A stretch of DNA of 64,000 nucleotides from Micromonospora chersina (GCF_900091475.1 NZ_FMIB01000002.1:5084001-5148000), one strand, 5' to 3'. Numbered from the stretch's first letter, positions 32,950 to 42,100 are shown. Translations and numbers: made by a program. The notes: generated by a model not told the origin, from the sequence alone.

Positions 32950-32987
32950 CCATCGACGCAGGGCTATCGTTCCGTGGCGCACGGTAG

Positions 32988-32993
32988 TAGGCT
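32988..32993 (+). promoter_or_regulatory. -10 element upstream of the maleylpyruvate-isomerase-family gene
   Basis: TAGGCT; predicted transcript starts near 33001 and carries a ribosome site, so this one is not leaderless. Confidence 0.4.
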
Positions 32994-33027
32994 CTGCCCC
33001 GTTCGCGCCCGGAGCGGGGAGGTGGCG

Positions 33028-33876
33028 GTGTCGGCGACCATCACGTCGGACGGCTGGTCGACGGCGCCGGCGGCGCTGGCGGAGACCGCCGACCGGTTCC
33101 TGGCGCTGGCCCGCTCGGTTCCGCCCGAGACCATGGTCACCGCCGACTGGACGGCCGCCGAGACCCTGGCCCACCTGGCCTCGGTGGCCTGGCTCTACGT
33201 CGGGCTGGTCGACCCGGCCGGCGAGCCGCTGCCGGTCCCCGGGCTGGGCGAGCGGCTTCCGCTGGTCACCGTCGACACCGTGGCGGACGCCAACGACCTG
33301 GTGCTGCGGCACCTGACCGAGCGCGATCCGGCGCACCTGCTCGACCGGTTGCGCCGCGACGTCGACCGGCTGCTGGCGGTGAGCGCCGACCGCAGCCCCG
33401 ACGAGGTGGTGCCCTGGCTCGGTGACGCCCGGGTCCCGCTCCCCGGCCTCCTCGCCCACCTGGTCAACGAACTGCTGCTGCACGGGTGGGACCTGGCCCG
33501 GGCGACCGGCCGGCCGTGGTCGGTCCCGTCCCGCGACGCGGTGCTCTTCCTCGATCTCTTCCTGGCCGGGGTGGTCCGGCACGGCTACGGTCGGTTGCTC
33601 GACGGGGTGGATCCGCCGCGCCGCCGGATCGTGGTGCGGTTCGTCTCGGCGTACGCGGCGCCGCTGACGCTCGCGCTGGCCGACGGTCGGGTGCGGATCG
33701 CCGCCCCGGACGAGCGGCCGGACGTGCGGGTCCGCTTCGACCCGGCGACGCTCAACCTCATGATGTTCGGGCGGATCAGCCGGGCCCGCGCCGTGCTCAC
33801 CGGGCGGGTCCGCGTCGCCGGCCCCCGCCCCTGGCTGCTGCCCGGGTTCCTCAAGGTCTTCCGCACCCCGAGCTGA
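33028..33876 (+). CDS. Maleylpyruvate isomerase family (DinB-like, possibly mycothiol-dependent) protein
   Basis: 282 aa. The N-terminal DinB-like four-helix part shows VTADWTAAETLAHLASVAWLYVG and LAHLVNELLLHGWDLARATG, the hallmark of the TIGR03083 family, with His positions suited to metal binding. The C-terminal part (about 200-282) resembles an SCP2-like lipid-binding domain (VRIAAPDERPDVRVRFDPATLNLMMFG; LTGRVRVAGP). Mycothiol use is a family inference. GTG 33028 chosen for GGGGAGG 5 nt upstream; GTG 33022 is also in frame. Confidence 0.8.
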   Translation: MSATITSDGWSTAPAALAETADRFLALARSVPPETMVTADWTAAETLAHLASVAWLYVGLVDPAGEPLPVPGLGERLPLVTVDTVADANDLVLRHLTERDPAHLLDRLRRDVDRLLAVSADRSPDEVVPWLGDARVPLPGLLAHLVNELLLHGWDLARATGRPWSVPSRDAVLFLDLFLAGVVRHGYGRLLDGVDPPRRRIVVRFVSAYAAPLTLALADGRVRIAAPDERPDVRVRFDPATLNLMMFGRISRARAVLTGRVRVAGPRPWLLPGFLKVFRTPS

Positions 33877-33970
33877 GCCGTCACGCGGCCTCCGGGCTCA
33901 GCCGCGACGCGCACCCCGGGCTGAGCGATGAGGCGGGAGGGGCGTCACCGGCGGTAACCGGGGCGGCGAC

Positions 33971-33976
33971 TAGGCT
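33971..33976 (+). promoter_or_regulatory. -10 element for leaderless tsaB mRNA
   Basis: TAGGCT, 8 nt before the GTG at 33985. The 108-nt gap before tsaB holds short GGCTGAGC/GCTCAGCC inverted pieces but no gene. Confidence 0.45.
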
Positions 33977-33984
33977 CGCATACC

Positions 33985-34662
33985 GTGCTCGTACTCGTGG
34001 TGGACTCCTCGACGCCCGCGGTGACCGCGGCGCTTGTCGAGGTCTCGGCGGCCGGTGTCGCGGCCCGCGCGCAGCGGTGCACTGTCGACGCCCGGGCGCA
34101 CGGCGAGTTGCTCGCCCCGCAGGTCGACGCGGTGCTCGCCGACGTCGGCGCCCGCCCCGCCGACCTGGCCGCGATCGTCGCCGGGCTCGGTCCCGGGCCG
34201 TTCACGGGGCTGCGGGTCGGCCTGGTCACCGCCGCCACCATGGGCCAGGTGCTCGGCATCCCCACGTACGGGGTCTGCTCGCTGGACGGGATCGGCCACC
34301 CGGTGGCCGCCGGCGAGCCGGTGCTGGCGGCGAGCGACGCCCGCCGCCGGGAGGTCTACTGGGCCGTCTACGACGGGGCCGGCCAGCGCATCGCCGGGCC
34401 GAACGTGGACACCCCGGCGGTCGCCGCCGAGCGGGCCCGGGACCTGGCCGTCACGGCCGCGGTCGGTGACGGCGCGCACCGGTACGCGGACGTCCTCGCC
34501 CTGCCGGTGCGGGAGGAGCCGCGCTACCCGGACGCCCTGGCGCTGGCCCGCCTGGCCGCCGAGCGGATCCGCGCGGGCGCCCCCGGCGAGCCGCTCACCC
34601 CGCTCTACCTGCGCCGCCCCGACGCGGTCGCGGCCACCGGCCACAAGCCGGTCCTGCAATGA
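33985..34662 (+). CDS. tsaB: tRNA threonylcarbamoyladenosine biosynthesis protein TsaB
   Basis: 225 aa. ASKHA-fold start [17 protein letters not shown], then [18 protein letters not shown] and the [14 protein letters not shown] motif found in all TsaB. It is an inactive paralogue of TsaD and serves as its scaffold in t6A synthesis. GTG 33985 set by the upstream -10 element. Its stop overlaps the rimI start (ATGA, 34659-34662). Confidence 0.95.
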   Translation: MLVLVVDSSTPAVTAALVEVSAAGVAARAQRCTVDARAHGELLAPQVDAVLADVGARPADLAAIVAGLGPGPFTGLRVGLVTAATMGQVLGIPTYGVCSLDGIGHPVAAGEPVLAASDARRREVYWAVYDGAGQRIAGPNVDTPAVAAERARDLAVTAAVGDGAHRYADVLALPVREEPRYPDALALARLAAERIRAGAPGEPLTPLYLRRPDAVAATGHKPVLQ

Positions 34663-35111
34663 GTCAGGTCCGACTGGGCCGGTTCCGCTGGTGGCACGTC
34701 GAGCAGGTGCTGCCGCTGGAGGCGGACCTGTTCGGCGCCGAGCGGTGGTCCCCGGCGATGTTCTGGAACGAGTTGGCCAACGGCCACCACTACCTGGTCG
34801 CCACCGACGACGACGGCACGGTCCTCGGCTACGCGGGGCTCATGGTGGCGCCGCCGGACGAGGCGTGGGTGCAGAACATCGCGGTCCGCCGGGACGCGCA
34901 GCGCCGGGGGATCGGCCGGCTGCTGCTGGAGGCGCTGCTGGCCGAGGCGGCCCGGCAGGGGGTGCGCAGCACGCTGCTGGAGGTCGCCGCGGACAACGCG
35001 CCCGCGCAGCGGCTCTACGCGATGTACGGCTTCGAGCCGATCGGCGTGCGCCGCGGCTACTACCAACCGAGCAACACCGACGCGCTGGTCATGCAGCGCA
35101 ACGAGGACTGA
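34659..35111 (+). CDS. rimI: Ribosomal protein S18 alanine N-acetyltransferase
   Basis: 150 aa, single GNAT domain: acetyl-CoA loop [19 protein letters not shown], strand VQNIAV before it, and the RimI-type C-terminus [19 protein letters not shown] (the GFxxxGxRxxYY signature). It acetylates the N-terminal Ala of S18 in E. coli; in actinobacteria the target is less certain. Sits coupled between tsaB and tsaD as in most actinobacteria. Confidence 0.94.
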   Translation: MSQVRLGRFRWWHVEQVLPLEADLFGAERWSPAMFWNELANGHHYLVATDDDGTVLGYAGLMVAPPDEAWVQNIAVRRDAQRRGIGRLLLEALLAEAARQGVRSTLLEVAADNAPAQRLYAMYGFEPIGVRRGYYQPSNTDALVMQRNED

Positions 35112-35116
35112 CGAGC

Positions 35117-36163
35117 ATGGCTGACGAACCACTGATCCTCGGCATCGAGACGTCGTGCGACGAGACCGGGGTGGGCATCGTCCGCGGGCACACCCTGCTC
35201 GCCGACGCGCTGGCCTCCAGCGTCGAGGAGCACGCCCGGTTCGGCGGCGTGGTGCCCGAGGTGGCCAGCCGCGCCCACCTGGAGGCCATCGTGCCGACGA
35301 TGGACCGGGCGCTGCGCGAGGCCGGTGTGACGATCGCCGACATCGACGCGATCGCCGTCACCTCCGGGCCGGGCCTGGCCGGCGCGCTGCTCGTCGGTGT
35401 CGCCGCCGCCAAGGGGTACGCGGTGGCCGCCGAGAAGCCGGTGTACGGGGTGAACCACCTCGCCGCGCACGTGGCCGTGGACACCCTGGAGCACGGCCCG
35501 CTGCCCGAGCCGGCCATCGCACTGCTGGTCTCCGGCGGGCACTCCTCGCTGCTGCGCGTCGACGACCTGGCCCGGGAGGTCACCCCGCTCGGCTCGACAA
35601 TCGACGACGCGGCCGGCGAGGCGTTCGACAAGGTGGCCCGGCTGCTCGGGCTCCCCTTCCCGGGCGGCCCGTTCATCGACCGGGAGGCGCGGGCCGGCGA
35701 CCCGGCGGCGATCGCCTTCCCGCGCGGGCTGACCGCGCCGAAGGACCTGGCCGGGCACCGCTTCGACTTCTCCTTCTCGGGGCTGAAGACGGCGGTGGCC
35801 CGCTGGGTGGAGGCGCGGCAGCGGGCCGGCGAGGCGGTGCCGGTGGCCGACGTGGCCGCGTCCTTCCAGGAGGCGGTCTGCGACGTGCTGGTCGGCAAGG
35901 CGCTGGACGCCTGCCGGAGCAGCGGCATCGACACCCTGGTGATCGGCGGTGGGGTGGCGGCCAACTCGCGGCTGCGGGCCATGGCGGAGCACCGGGCCGC
36001 GAAGCACGGCGTCCGGGTGCGTACGCCCCGGCCGAAGCTCTGCACCGACAACGGCGCCATGGTGGCCGCGCTCGGCTCGCACCTGGTCGCCGCGGGCGTC
36101 GCCCCGAGCCGGCTGGACCTGCCGGCCGACTCCGCCATGCCGCTGACCGTGGTCAGTGTCTGA
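35117..36163 (+). CDS. tsaD: tRNA N6-adenosine threonylcarbamoyltransferase
   Basis: 348 aa. [16 protein letters not shown] at the N-terminus, metal-binding HxxxH in [15 protein letters not shown]-type loop SGGHSSLL, and [10 protein letters not shown]. Full length. Transfers the threonylcarbamoyl group to A37 of ANN-decoding tRNAs; works with TsaB and TsaE encoded upstream. ATG 35117 starts 6 nt after the rimI stop, making tsaB-rimI-tsaD one operon. Confidence 0.97.
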   Translation: MADEPLILGIETSCDETGVGIVRGHTLLADALASSVEEHARFGGVVPEVASRAHLEAIVPTMDRALREAGVTIADIDAIAVTSGPGLAGALLVGVAAAKGYAVAAEKPVYGVNHLAAHVAVDTLEHGPLPEPAIALLVSGGHSSLLRVDDLAREVTPLGSTIDDAAGEAFDKVARLLGLPFPGGPFIDREARAGDPAAIAFPRGLTAPKDLAGHRFDFSFSGLKTAVARWVEARQRAGEAVPVADVAASFQEAVCDVLVGKALDACRSSGIDTLVIGGGVAANSRLRAMAEHRAAKHGVRVRTPRPKLCTDNGAMVAALGSHLVAAGVAPSRLDLPADSAMPLTVVSV

Positions 36164-36182
36164 GGCGGGGGAGGGGACCGAC

Positions 36183-36437
36183 GTGATCGTCCGGATGTGG
36201 GAGGCGAAGGCCGAGCCGTACGGGTTCGCCGACCTGATCACCTGGGTGTGCGAGACCGCGCTGCCCGAGTTCGAGCACGAGCCGCTGCACCTGTCCAGCG
36301 AGGTGTTCTCCTCCACCGACCACCGGGTGGTGGTCATCTCGAAGTGGCGGAGCAACCCGCGGGAGCTGCCGGAGCCGCCCATGCGGCTGGTCGCCCGCCC
36401 GCCGCACAGCTGGGACTTCACGCAGGTCGATCGCTGA
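36183..36437 (+). CDS. Small conserved protein, unknown function
   Basis: 84 aa, no recognised family. The order of strands and helices (IVRMWEAKAEPYGFADLITWVCETALPEF ... HRVVVISKWRSNPRELPEPP) recalls the small ferredoxin-like antibiotic-biosynthesis monooxygenase fold, but I cannot confirm this. GTG 36183 is preferred because GGGAGGGGAC lies 5 nt upstream; GTG 36156 would overlap tsaD. Likely the last gene of the tsaB-rimI-tsaD operon. Confidence 0.65.
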   Translation: MIVRMWEAKAEPYGFADLITWVCETALPEFEHEPLHLSSEVFSSTDHRVVVISKWRSNPRELPEPPMRLVARPPHSWDFTQVDR

Positions 36438-36469
36438 CCCGGCGGGCCGCCTGACCGGCGGGAAACTGG

Positions 36470-36500
36470 TTGGCGTCCACCCCGGCGCGGCACCTAGCGT
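36470..36500 (+). promoter_or_regulatory. Promoter of the heterodimeric ABC exporter operon
   Basis: TTGGCG (36470-36475), 19-nt spacer, TAGCGT (36495-36500), then 9 nt to the ATG at 36510; nearly leaderless. Confidence 0.45.
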
Positions 36501-36509
36501 CGGGTGGTC

Positions 36510-38216
36510 ATGCGTTTCTCACCCGCCGGCGATCCCGGCACCCCCGACACCCGGTCCGCCACCCGTTACCTGGTCTGGCTCGCCGGTCGGCACCCGCTGC
36601 TCTTCGGCGGCGCCATCGCCCTCGGTGTCACCTGGATGCTGGCCCAGGCGCTGATGCCGGCCGCCGTCGGCCGGGCCATCGACGCCGGCCTCACCCACCG
36701 CGACCCGGACGCCCTGCTCCGCTGGGGTCTCGTCCTGCTCGGGCTGGGCGTCGTCCAGGCGACGACCGGCATCCTGCGGCACCGCTGCGCGGCGCACAAC
36801 TGGCTCGGCGCCGCCTACCGGACGGTGCAGGTCACCGTGGACGCCACCAACCGGCTCGGCGCCGCGCTGCCTCGCCGGGTCGCCGCGGGTGAGGTGGTCA
36901 GCATCGGCACGGCCGACATCGAGCACGTCGGCAGCGCGATCGACATCACGGCCCGGGGCACCGGCGCGGTGGTCGCCATCGCCACGGTGTCGGCGATCCT
37001 GCTCACCGCCTCCGTGCCGCTCGGCCTCGTGGTGGTGCTCGGGGTGCCGCTGCTCATGGCGCTCGTGGCGCTGCTGATCCGGCCGCTGCACCGGCAGCAG
37101 GCGGCGTACCGGGAGTCGACCGGCGAGCTGACCGCCCGGGCCGGCGACATCGTGTCCGGGCTGCGGGTGCTGCGCGGGGTGGGCGGCGAGCCGGTGCTGG
37201 GCGCCCGCTACCGGGAGCAGTCCCAGGCGCTGCGGGCCGACGGCCTGCGGGTGGCCCGGGTGGAGTCGCTGATCCAGGCCGCGCAGATCCTGCTGCCCGG
37301 CGTCTTCGTGGTGCTGGTGACCTGGCTTGGGGCGCGGTTCGCGCTGCGCGGCGAGATCAGCGCCGGCCAGTTGGTCTCGTTCTACGGCTACACGGCGTTC
37401 CTGGTCAGCCCGCTGCGCAACCTCACCGAGGCGGCCGACAAGCTGACCCGGGGGCACGTGGCGGCCCGCCGGGTGGTGCGGCTGCTCCGCCTCGCCCCCG
37501 AGTTCACCGACCCGGCGCGCCCGGTGCCGGTGCCCGAGGGCCCGGGCGAGCTGGTGGACGTGCGCTCCGGGCTGGTGCTGCGGCCGGGCCGGCTCACCGC
37601 GCTGGCCGCCACCGCGCCCGAGGACGCCGCCGAGATCGCCGACCGGCTCGGCCGGTACGTCGACGGGGACGTGACGCTGCACGGCGTACCGCTGCGGGAC
37701 GTGGCGCTGGCGACGGTGCGCGAGCGGATCCTGGTGGCCGACAACGACGCGCAGCTGTTCAGCGGCGCGCTCCGCACGGAGCTGGACCCGCGCGACCGGG
37801 GGGATCGGGACGCCGTCGAGGCGGCGCTGGTGGCGGCGAGCGCCACGGACATCGTCGAGGCGCTGCCCGGCGGCCTGGACAGCCCGGTCGCCGAGCGCGG
37901 CCGGGAGTTCTCCGGCGGGCAGCGGCAGCGGCTGCGGCTGGCGCGGGCGCTGGTCGCCGACCCGGAGACGCTCGTCCTGGTCGAGCCGACAAGCGCGGTG
38001 GACGCGCACACCGAGGCGCGGATCGCCGACCGGCTGGCCGACGCCCGCCGCGGCCGGACCACGCTTGTCTGCACCACCAGCCCGCTGGTGCTCGGCCGCG
38101 CCGAGCACGTCGTCTTCGTGGAGGACGGCAAGGTGGTCGCCGAGGGCCGCCACGACGAACTGCTCGCCGCCGAGCCCCGGTACCGGGCCGCGGTGAGCCG
38201 GGAGGAGGACCGGTGA
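36510..38216 (+). CDS. ABC exporter half-transporter with degenerate nucleotide-binding site (subunit 1)
   Basis: 568 aa: six-helix exporter membrane domain (about 20-315), then an ATPase domain. The signature FSGGQRQRLRLARAL (about 467-481) is intact, but the Walker A position reads LTALAATAPEDAAE with no GxxGxGKS/T. The Walker B is LVLVEPTSAVD (Val for the usual Asp before Glu), and the switch-loop His is replaced (CTTSPL). This subunit therefore cannot bind and hydrolyse ATP by its own Walker motifs; it can supply its signature to the partner. ATG 36510. Ends overlapping the partner start (GTGA). Substrate unknown. Confidence 0.88.
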   Translation: MRFSPAGDPGTPDTRSATRYLVWLAGRHPLLFGGAIALGVTWMLAQALMPAAVGRAIDAGLTHRDPDALLRWGLVLLGLGVVQATTGILRHRCAAHNWLGAAYRTVQVTVDATNRLGAALPRRVAAGEVVSIGTADIEHVGSAIDITARGTGAVVAIATVSAILLTASVPLGLVVVLGVPLLMALVALLIRPLHRQQAAYRESTGELTARAGDIVSGLRVLRGVGGEPVLGARYREQSQALRADGLRVARVESLIQAAQILLPGVFVVLVTWLGARFALRGEISAGQLVSFYGYTAFLVSPLRNLTEAADKLTRGHVAARRVVRLLRLAPEFTDPARPVPVPEGPGELVDVRSGLVLRPGRLTALAATAPEDAAEIADRLGRYVDGDVTLHGVPLRDVALATVRERILVADNDAQLFSGALRTELDPRDRGDRDAVEAALVAASATDIVEALPGGLDSPVAERGREFSGGQRQRLRLARALVADPETLVLVEPTSAVDAHTEARIADRLADARRGRTTLVCTTSPLVLGRAEHVVFVEDGKVVAEGRHDELLAAEPRYRAAVSREEDR

Positions 38217-39979
38217 GCAACGCCCTGCCCGTCGCCGACGCGCGGCAGGTCCGCCGGTACGCGCGGGAGCTGGCCCGCCGGCACCCGCGCGGCCTGGCCG
38301 CCGCGCTCGGCCTGCACGCGCTCGCCGCGGCGGCCGGCCTGGTCGCGCCCCGGCTCCTCGGTGACCTCGTCGAGGGCATCTCGCGCGGCGTCGGCGCGGT
38401 CACCGTCGACCGGGTCGCCCTGGCCATCGCCGGTTTCGTGGTGGCCCAGTCGGTGCTGGTCCGCTTCGCCCACCTGGCCTCGGCCCGGCTGGGCGAGCGG
38501 GTCCTCGCCGAGCTGCGCGAGGAGTTCGTCGACCGGGTGCTCGCCCTGCCGCTGTCCACGGTGGAGCGGGCCGGCACCGGCGACCTGCTCACCCGCACCT
38601 CCCGGGACGTCGCCGCGCTGTCCCGGACGGTCCGGTTCGCCGCCCCGGAGACGCTGATCGCGGCGGTCACCGTGCTGCTGATCCTGGGCGCGCTGGTGCT
38701 GACCGGCCCGCTGCTGGTGGTGCCCTGCCTGCTCGCGGTGCCCCTGCTGGTCGCCGGCACCCGCTGGTACCTGCGCCGGGCGCCGGCCGGCTACCTGCGG
38801 GAGAACGCCGCCTACTCGGACATCACCGACGGGATCAGCGAGACGGTCGAGGGGGCGCGGACCACCGAGGCGCTGCGGCAGCAGGCCCGCCGCCGGGCCC
38901 GCACCGACGCGGACATCCGCCGGTCGTACGCGGCCGAGTACTACACGCTCAACCTGCGGACGGTCTTCTTCCCGATCGCCGAGATCGGCTACCTGCTGCC
39001 GGTGGTCGGCACCCTGCTGCTCGGCGGCTGGTTCTACCTGGAGGGCTGGGCCAGCCTCGGGCAGGTCACCGCGGCCACCCTCTACGCCCAGCAGCTGGTG
39101 GACCCGGTCGACCGGCTGCTCTCCTGGCTGGACGAGTTCCAGGTCGGCGGCGCCTCGCTGGCCCGGCTGCTCGGCGTGGCCGAGCCGGCGGAGGCTGACG
39201 GCAAGCCGGCGGAGGCTGACGGCAAGCCGGCGGAGGCCGCGCCGGTCACCGACGACGGGCGGCTCGCCGCCCACGACGTCCGGTACGCGTACCGCGCCGG
39301 TCACGACGTGCTGCACGGGGTGACCCTGGTGCCCCGGCCGGGGGAGAAGCTGGCCATGGTCGGCCCGTCCGGCGCGGGGAAGTCCACGCTGGGTCGCCTG
39401 CTGGCCGGGGTGCACGCGCCGCGCGCCGGCGCGGTGACCGTGGACGGCCGGCCGCTGTCCGAGCTGCCCCTGGCCGAGCTGCGCACCCACGTGGCGCTGG
39501 TCAGCCAGGAGCACCACGTGTTCATCGGCACGCTCACCGACAACGTGGCGATGGTCCGCCCGGACGCCGGCCCCGCCGAGGTCCGCGCCGCGCTGGCCGC
39601 GGTCGACGCCCTGGACTGGGCGGAGGCGCTGCCGGACGGGCTGGACACCCGGGTCGGCGCCGGCGGGCATCCGCTCTCGCCGGCCCAGGCGCAGCAGCTC
39701 GCGCTGGCCCGGCTGGTGCTCGCCGACCCGCACACACTGGTGCTGGACGAGGCCACCTCGCTGATCGACCCGCGGGCGGCCCGGGCGCTGGAACGGTCGC
39801 TGGCCGCGGTGCTCCAGGGCCGGACGGTCATCGCGATCGCGCACCGGCTCTTCTCCGCGCACGACGCGGACCGGGTGGCGGTGGTGGAGGACGGCCGGAT
39901 CACGGAGCTGGGCTCGCACGACGAGCTGGTAGCGGCCGGCGGCCCGTACGCGGCCCTGTGGCGCTCCTGGCACGGCTGA
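38213..39979 (+). CDS. ABC exporter half-transporter with active Walker motifs but degenerate signature (subunit 2)
   Basis: 588 aa: membrane domain (about 30-320), a linker with a 7-residue Pro/Ala/Glu repeat (about 325-342), then an ATPase domain with Walker A GPSGAGKST (384-392), Walker B LVLDEATS (about 509-516) and switch His in IAIAHRL. The signature position is LSPAQAQQLALARL in place of LSGGQ. It complements subunit 1: one competent ATP site should form from this Walker A/B/His plus the signature of the partner. GTG 38213 overlaps the previous stop. Confidence 0.9.
   Translation: MSNALPVADARQVRRYARELARRHPRGLAAALGLHALAAAAGLVAPRLLGDLVEGISRGVGAVTVDRVALAIAGFVVAQSVLVRFAHLASARLGERVLAELREEFVDRVLALPLSTVERAGTGDLLTRTSRDVAALSRTVRFAAPETLIAAVTVLLILGALVLTGPLLVVPCLLAVPLLVAGTRWYLRRAPAGYLRENAAYSDITDGISETVEGARTTEALRQQARRRARTDADIRRSYAAEYYTLNLRTVFFPIAEIGYLLPVVGTLLLGGWFYLEGWASLGQVTAATLYAQQLVDPVDRLLSWLDEFQVGGASLARLLGVAEPAEADGKPAEADGKPAEAAPVTDDGRLAAHDVRYAYRAGHDVLHGVTLVPRPGEKLAMVGPSGAGKSTLGRLLAGVHAPRAGAVTVDGRPLSELPLAELRTHVALVSQEHHVFIGTLTDNVAMVRPDAGPAEVRAALAAVDALDWAEALPDGLDTRVGAGGHPLSPAQAQQLALARLVLADPHTLVLDEATSLIDPRAARALERSLAAVLQGRTVIAIAHRLFSAHDADRVAVVEDGRITELGSHDELVAAGGPYAALWRSWHG
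39184..39237 (+). repeat. 21-bp tandem repeat in the linker of ABC exporter subunit 2
   Basis: Two identical 21-bp units (39184-39204, 39205-39225) and a partial third (39226-39237), encoding PAEADGK repeats between the membrane and ATPase domains. In frame, so length variation would not break the gene. Confidence 0.85.
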
Positions 39980-39981
39980 GG

Positions 39982-40036
39982 TGCAAGGAAGGGCCCCCTG
40001 TTATCGCATTCCGTTGTACAGGGGGCCCCTTCTAAC
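39982..40036. repeat. 55-bp imperfect palindromic repeat, copy B (intergenic)
   Basis: Starts TGCAAGGAAGGG and ends TTCTAAC; arms GAAGGGCCCCCTGTTATC and its near inverse flank a short centre. Same length and ends as copy A inside nasA. It lies between the convergent ABC exporter and DUF4142 genes, where it would also form a terminator-like stem. GGCACG occurs on both sides (39970 and 40038), a possible but weak target duplication. Confidence 0.85.
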
Positions 40037-40043
40037 AGGCACG

Positions 40044-40781
40044 TCAGGAGCGGCGCAGCAGCCGCCAGGTCGCGTACCCGCCGGTGGCCAGGGCGAGCAG
40101 GAAGACGGCCCACACCACTGTGGTGCTGACCTGGACCCCGCCGCCGCTGCCGACGTTGGCCCCGGCGGCGGCGATCAGCGAGTCGCTCTGCGCCGGGGGC
40201 ATCGCGGGAGGCGGGAGCTGCTGCCAGCGGACCAGCCCGGTGCTCTCCAGCATCAGCATGTGGTTGGTGACGAAGGTGTTGGTCTGGTCGGCGAGCTTGC
40301 GCACGATCGGGTCCCGGGTGCTGGCCCGTACCGCGCCGATCACCGGGAAGATGTTGCCGTGCGCGACCCGCAGCCGGGTCACGAAGATCTGGTCGAACTG
40401 GGCGCCGGTGGCGTTCTGCATCTCGGTCAGCCAGCCCTGCTGCTGGGTGGTGGGTGTGGTCGGCAGGGTGGCGCCGAGCTTGTTCGCGGCCTCGACCACG
40501 AGCTGGTCCAGGACGCCGTGCTGGCGGGCGATCTCCGCGCCGATCTCCCGTACCCGCTTCGACTGGCCCTTCTCGGCGGCCATCTGTCCGGCCGGCATCT
40601 CCCAGAGCCCGGCCAGTCGTACCCCGTTGAGCAGCGTCATGTCGGCGGCGTTGAGCTGCACACCGGGGTTGGGCGCGGCCATCGCCGCGCCGGGAAGGAC
40701 GCCGATCCCCGCGACGAGCGCGACGAGCAGCAGGATGACCCGGTGCGCCAGCCGGCGGCGTGCGGATTCCAGCGGTGCCAT
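40044..40781 (-). CDS. DUF4142 domain protein, exported and membrane anchored
   Basis: 245 aa. Signal peptide at the N-terminus (HRVILLLVALVAGIGVLPGAAMA, cleavage near 36). The DUF4142 helical, ferritin-like domain follows (about 45-185: LNAADMTLLNGVRLAGLWEMPAGQMAAEKGQS ... VREIGAEIARQHGVLDQLV). A C-terminal membrane segment (TTVVWAVFLLALATGGYATW) and basic tail RLLRRS complete it. DUF4142 proteins are envelope proteins of unknown chemistry; some are linked to stress. ATG 40781 with GAGGAGG about 11 nt upstream. Stands alone. Confidence 0.85.
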   Translation of the reverse strand: MAPLESARRRLAHRVILLLVALVAGIGVLPGAAMAAPNPGVQLNAADMTLLNGVRLAGLWEMPAGQMAAEKGQSKRVREIGAEIARQHGVLDQLVVEAANKLGATLPTTPTTQQQGWLTEMQNATGAQFDQIFVTRLRVAHGNIFPVIGAVRASTRDPIVRKLADQTNTFVTNHMLMLESTGLVRWQQLPPPAMPPAQSDSLIAAAGANVGSGGGVQVSTTVVWAVFLLALATGGYATWRLLRRS

Positions 40782-40906
40782 GGTTGCGGTGCCTCCTCGG
40801 TCCGGACCGGTACGCGGGATGGCGCGGACGGCCGCCCCCGCGGCCGTCCGTCCGCCCACTGGTACGGATCACGACCCGATTCAGTTCACCGGAATCCGGG
40901 GACCGG

Positions 40907-42100
40907 TCAGCCGACGTCCAGCGGGTCGGCGAGGAGGCGTTCGAAGGCGAGCTCGGCGGCGCCGATGAGCGCCGCGTCGTCACCGAGCTTCGGGGTACGC
41001 AGCCGCACGTGTTCGAGGCAGGCCGGCAGCCCGTTGGAGTTGAGCCGGCTGCGCACCTGGGCGGCGGCGGCCAGGTAGAGGTCGCGCATGGTGCCGCCGA
41101 AGATGACCATCTCCGGGTTGAAGATGTTGACCAGGTTGGCCACGCCGAAGCCGAGCCAGTCGCCGGCCTGCCGCACCGCGGTCTGGGCGCGCGCGTCGCC
41201 CCGGTCGGCGGCGTCGAAGAGGGCCAGCAGCGCCTCCCGGCCCCGGGCGTCGGAGCGGCCGGCGGCCCGGAGCAGCCCGTGCTCGCCGATCTCGGTCTCC
41301 CAGCAGCCGCGCCGCCCGCAGTCGCAGAGCACGCCGTCGCGGACCACCACCATGTGCCCGACCTCGCCGCTGTAGCCGCCGTGGCCGGTGAGCCGCCGCC
41401 CACCGGCGATGATGCCGGCGCCGACCCCGACGTCCCCGTACAGGTAGATGACGTTGTCGCAGCCGGCCGCGACGCCCCGGGCGTGCTCGGCGAACGCCGC
41501 CACGTCGGCCACGTTGCCCACCGTGATGGGCACGTCGACGCCCAGTTCGGCGGCGAGCGCCGCGCCGATCGGCTCGTCCACCCAGCCGGTGGTGGGGCTG
41601 AGGCGGACGAGGCCGTCCTCGCGGCGGACCATGCCGCAGACCGCCACCCCGGCGCCCACGCAGATCGAGTCGGGCGGCACCGCCCGGTGCATCTCCCGCA
41701 CCGCGTCGGCCAGCAGCGGGGCGGCGTCCCCGGCGACCAGGTTCCGTGGCCGTTCCAGTTCCCGGCGGTCGAGCACCTCACCGCCGAGCCCGACCCGCGC
41801 GGCCCGCAGCCGGTCCACCTCGATGCTGTACGCGTACGCGTAGACGCGGGCCGACTCGGGCCGGACGACCAGCGACGGTCGTCCGGCCCGGCCGGTCTCC
41901 TTCGGCGTCCCCTCGCTGACCAGACCGGCGCCGGCCAGGTCGGCGGTCAGCGCGCCGATGGTGCTGCGGTTGAGACCGAGCGCGGTGGTCAGCTCCGCGC
42001 GGGTGGTGGCCCCACGGACGTGCACGTACCGGAGCAACGCGCCCAGGTTCTGCCGGCGGATCTCGTCCTGGCTGGGTCCCGCGCGCATCGCCACCGTCAT
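40907..42100 (-). CDS. ROK family transcriptional regulator (Rok7B7/XylR-like)
   Basis: 397 aa. N-terminal winged helix (LLRYVHVRGATTRAELTTALGLNRSTIGALTADLAGAGLV), then a ROK domain with the zinc-binding signature GEVGHMVV ... CDCGRRGCWET, and VGAGVAVCGMV. In Streptomyces a ROK regulator of this kind adjoins the xylFGH transporter genes and controls carbon-source responses. Here it is the last gene of the xylF-xylG-xylH-rok block, 13 nt after the permease. ATG 42100; ATG 42088 is also possible. Ligand is presumably a sugar or sugar phosphate. Confidence 0.88.
   Translation of the reverse strand: MTVAMRAGPSQDEIRRQNLGALLRYVHVRGATTRAELTTALGLNRSTIGALTADLAGAGLVSEGTPKETGRAGRPSLVVRPESARVYAYAYSIEVDRLRAARVGLGGEVLDRRELERPRNLVAGDAAPLLADAVREMHRAVPPDSICVGAGVAVCGMVRREDGLVRLSPTTGWVDEPIGAALAAELGVDVPITVGNVADVAAFAEHARGVAAGCDNVIYLYGDVGVGAGIIAGGRRLTGHGGYSGEVGHMVVVRDGVLCDCGRRGCWETEIGEHGLLRAAGRSDARGREALLALFDAADRGDARAQTAVRQAGDWLGFGVANLVNIFNPEMVIFGGTMRDLYLAAAAQVRSRLNSNGLPACLEHVRLRTPKLGDDAALIGAAELAFERLLADPLDVG

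Noticed and set aside
39301..41781. 826-residue minus-strand open frame crossing three annotated genes
   Set aside because: It runs through the ABC exporter, DUF4142 and ROK genes in wrong frames and has no recognisable domain.
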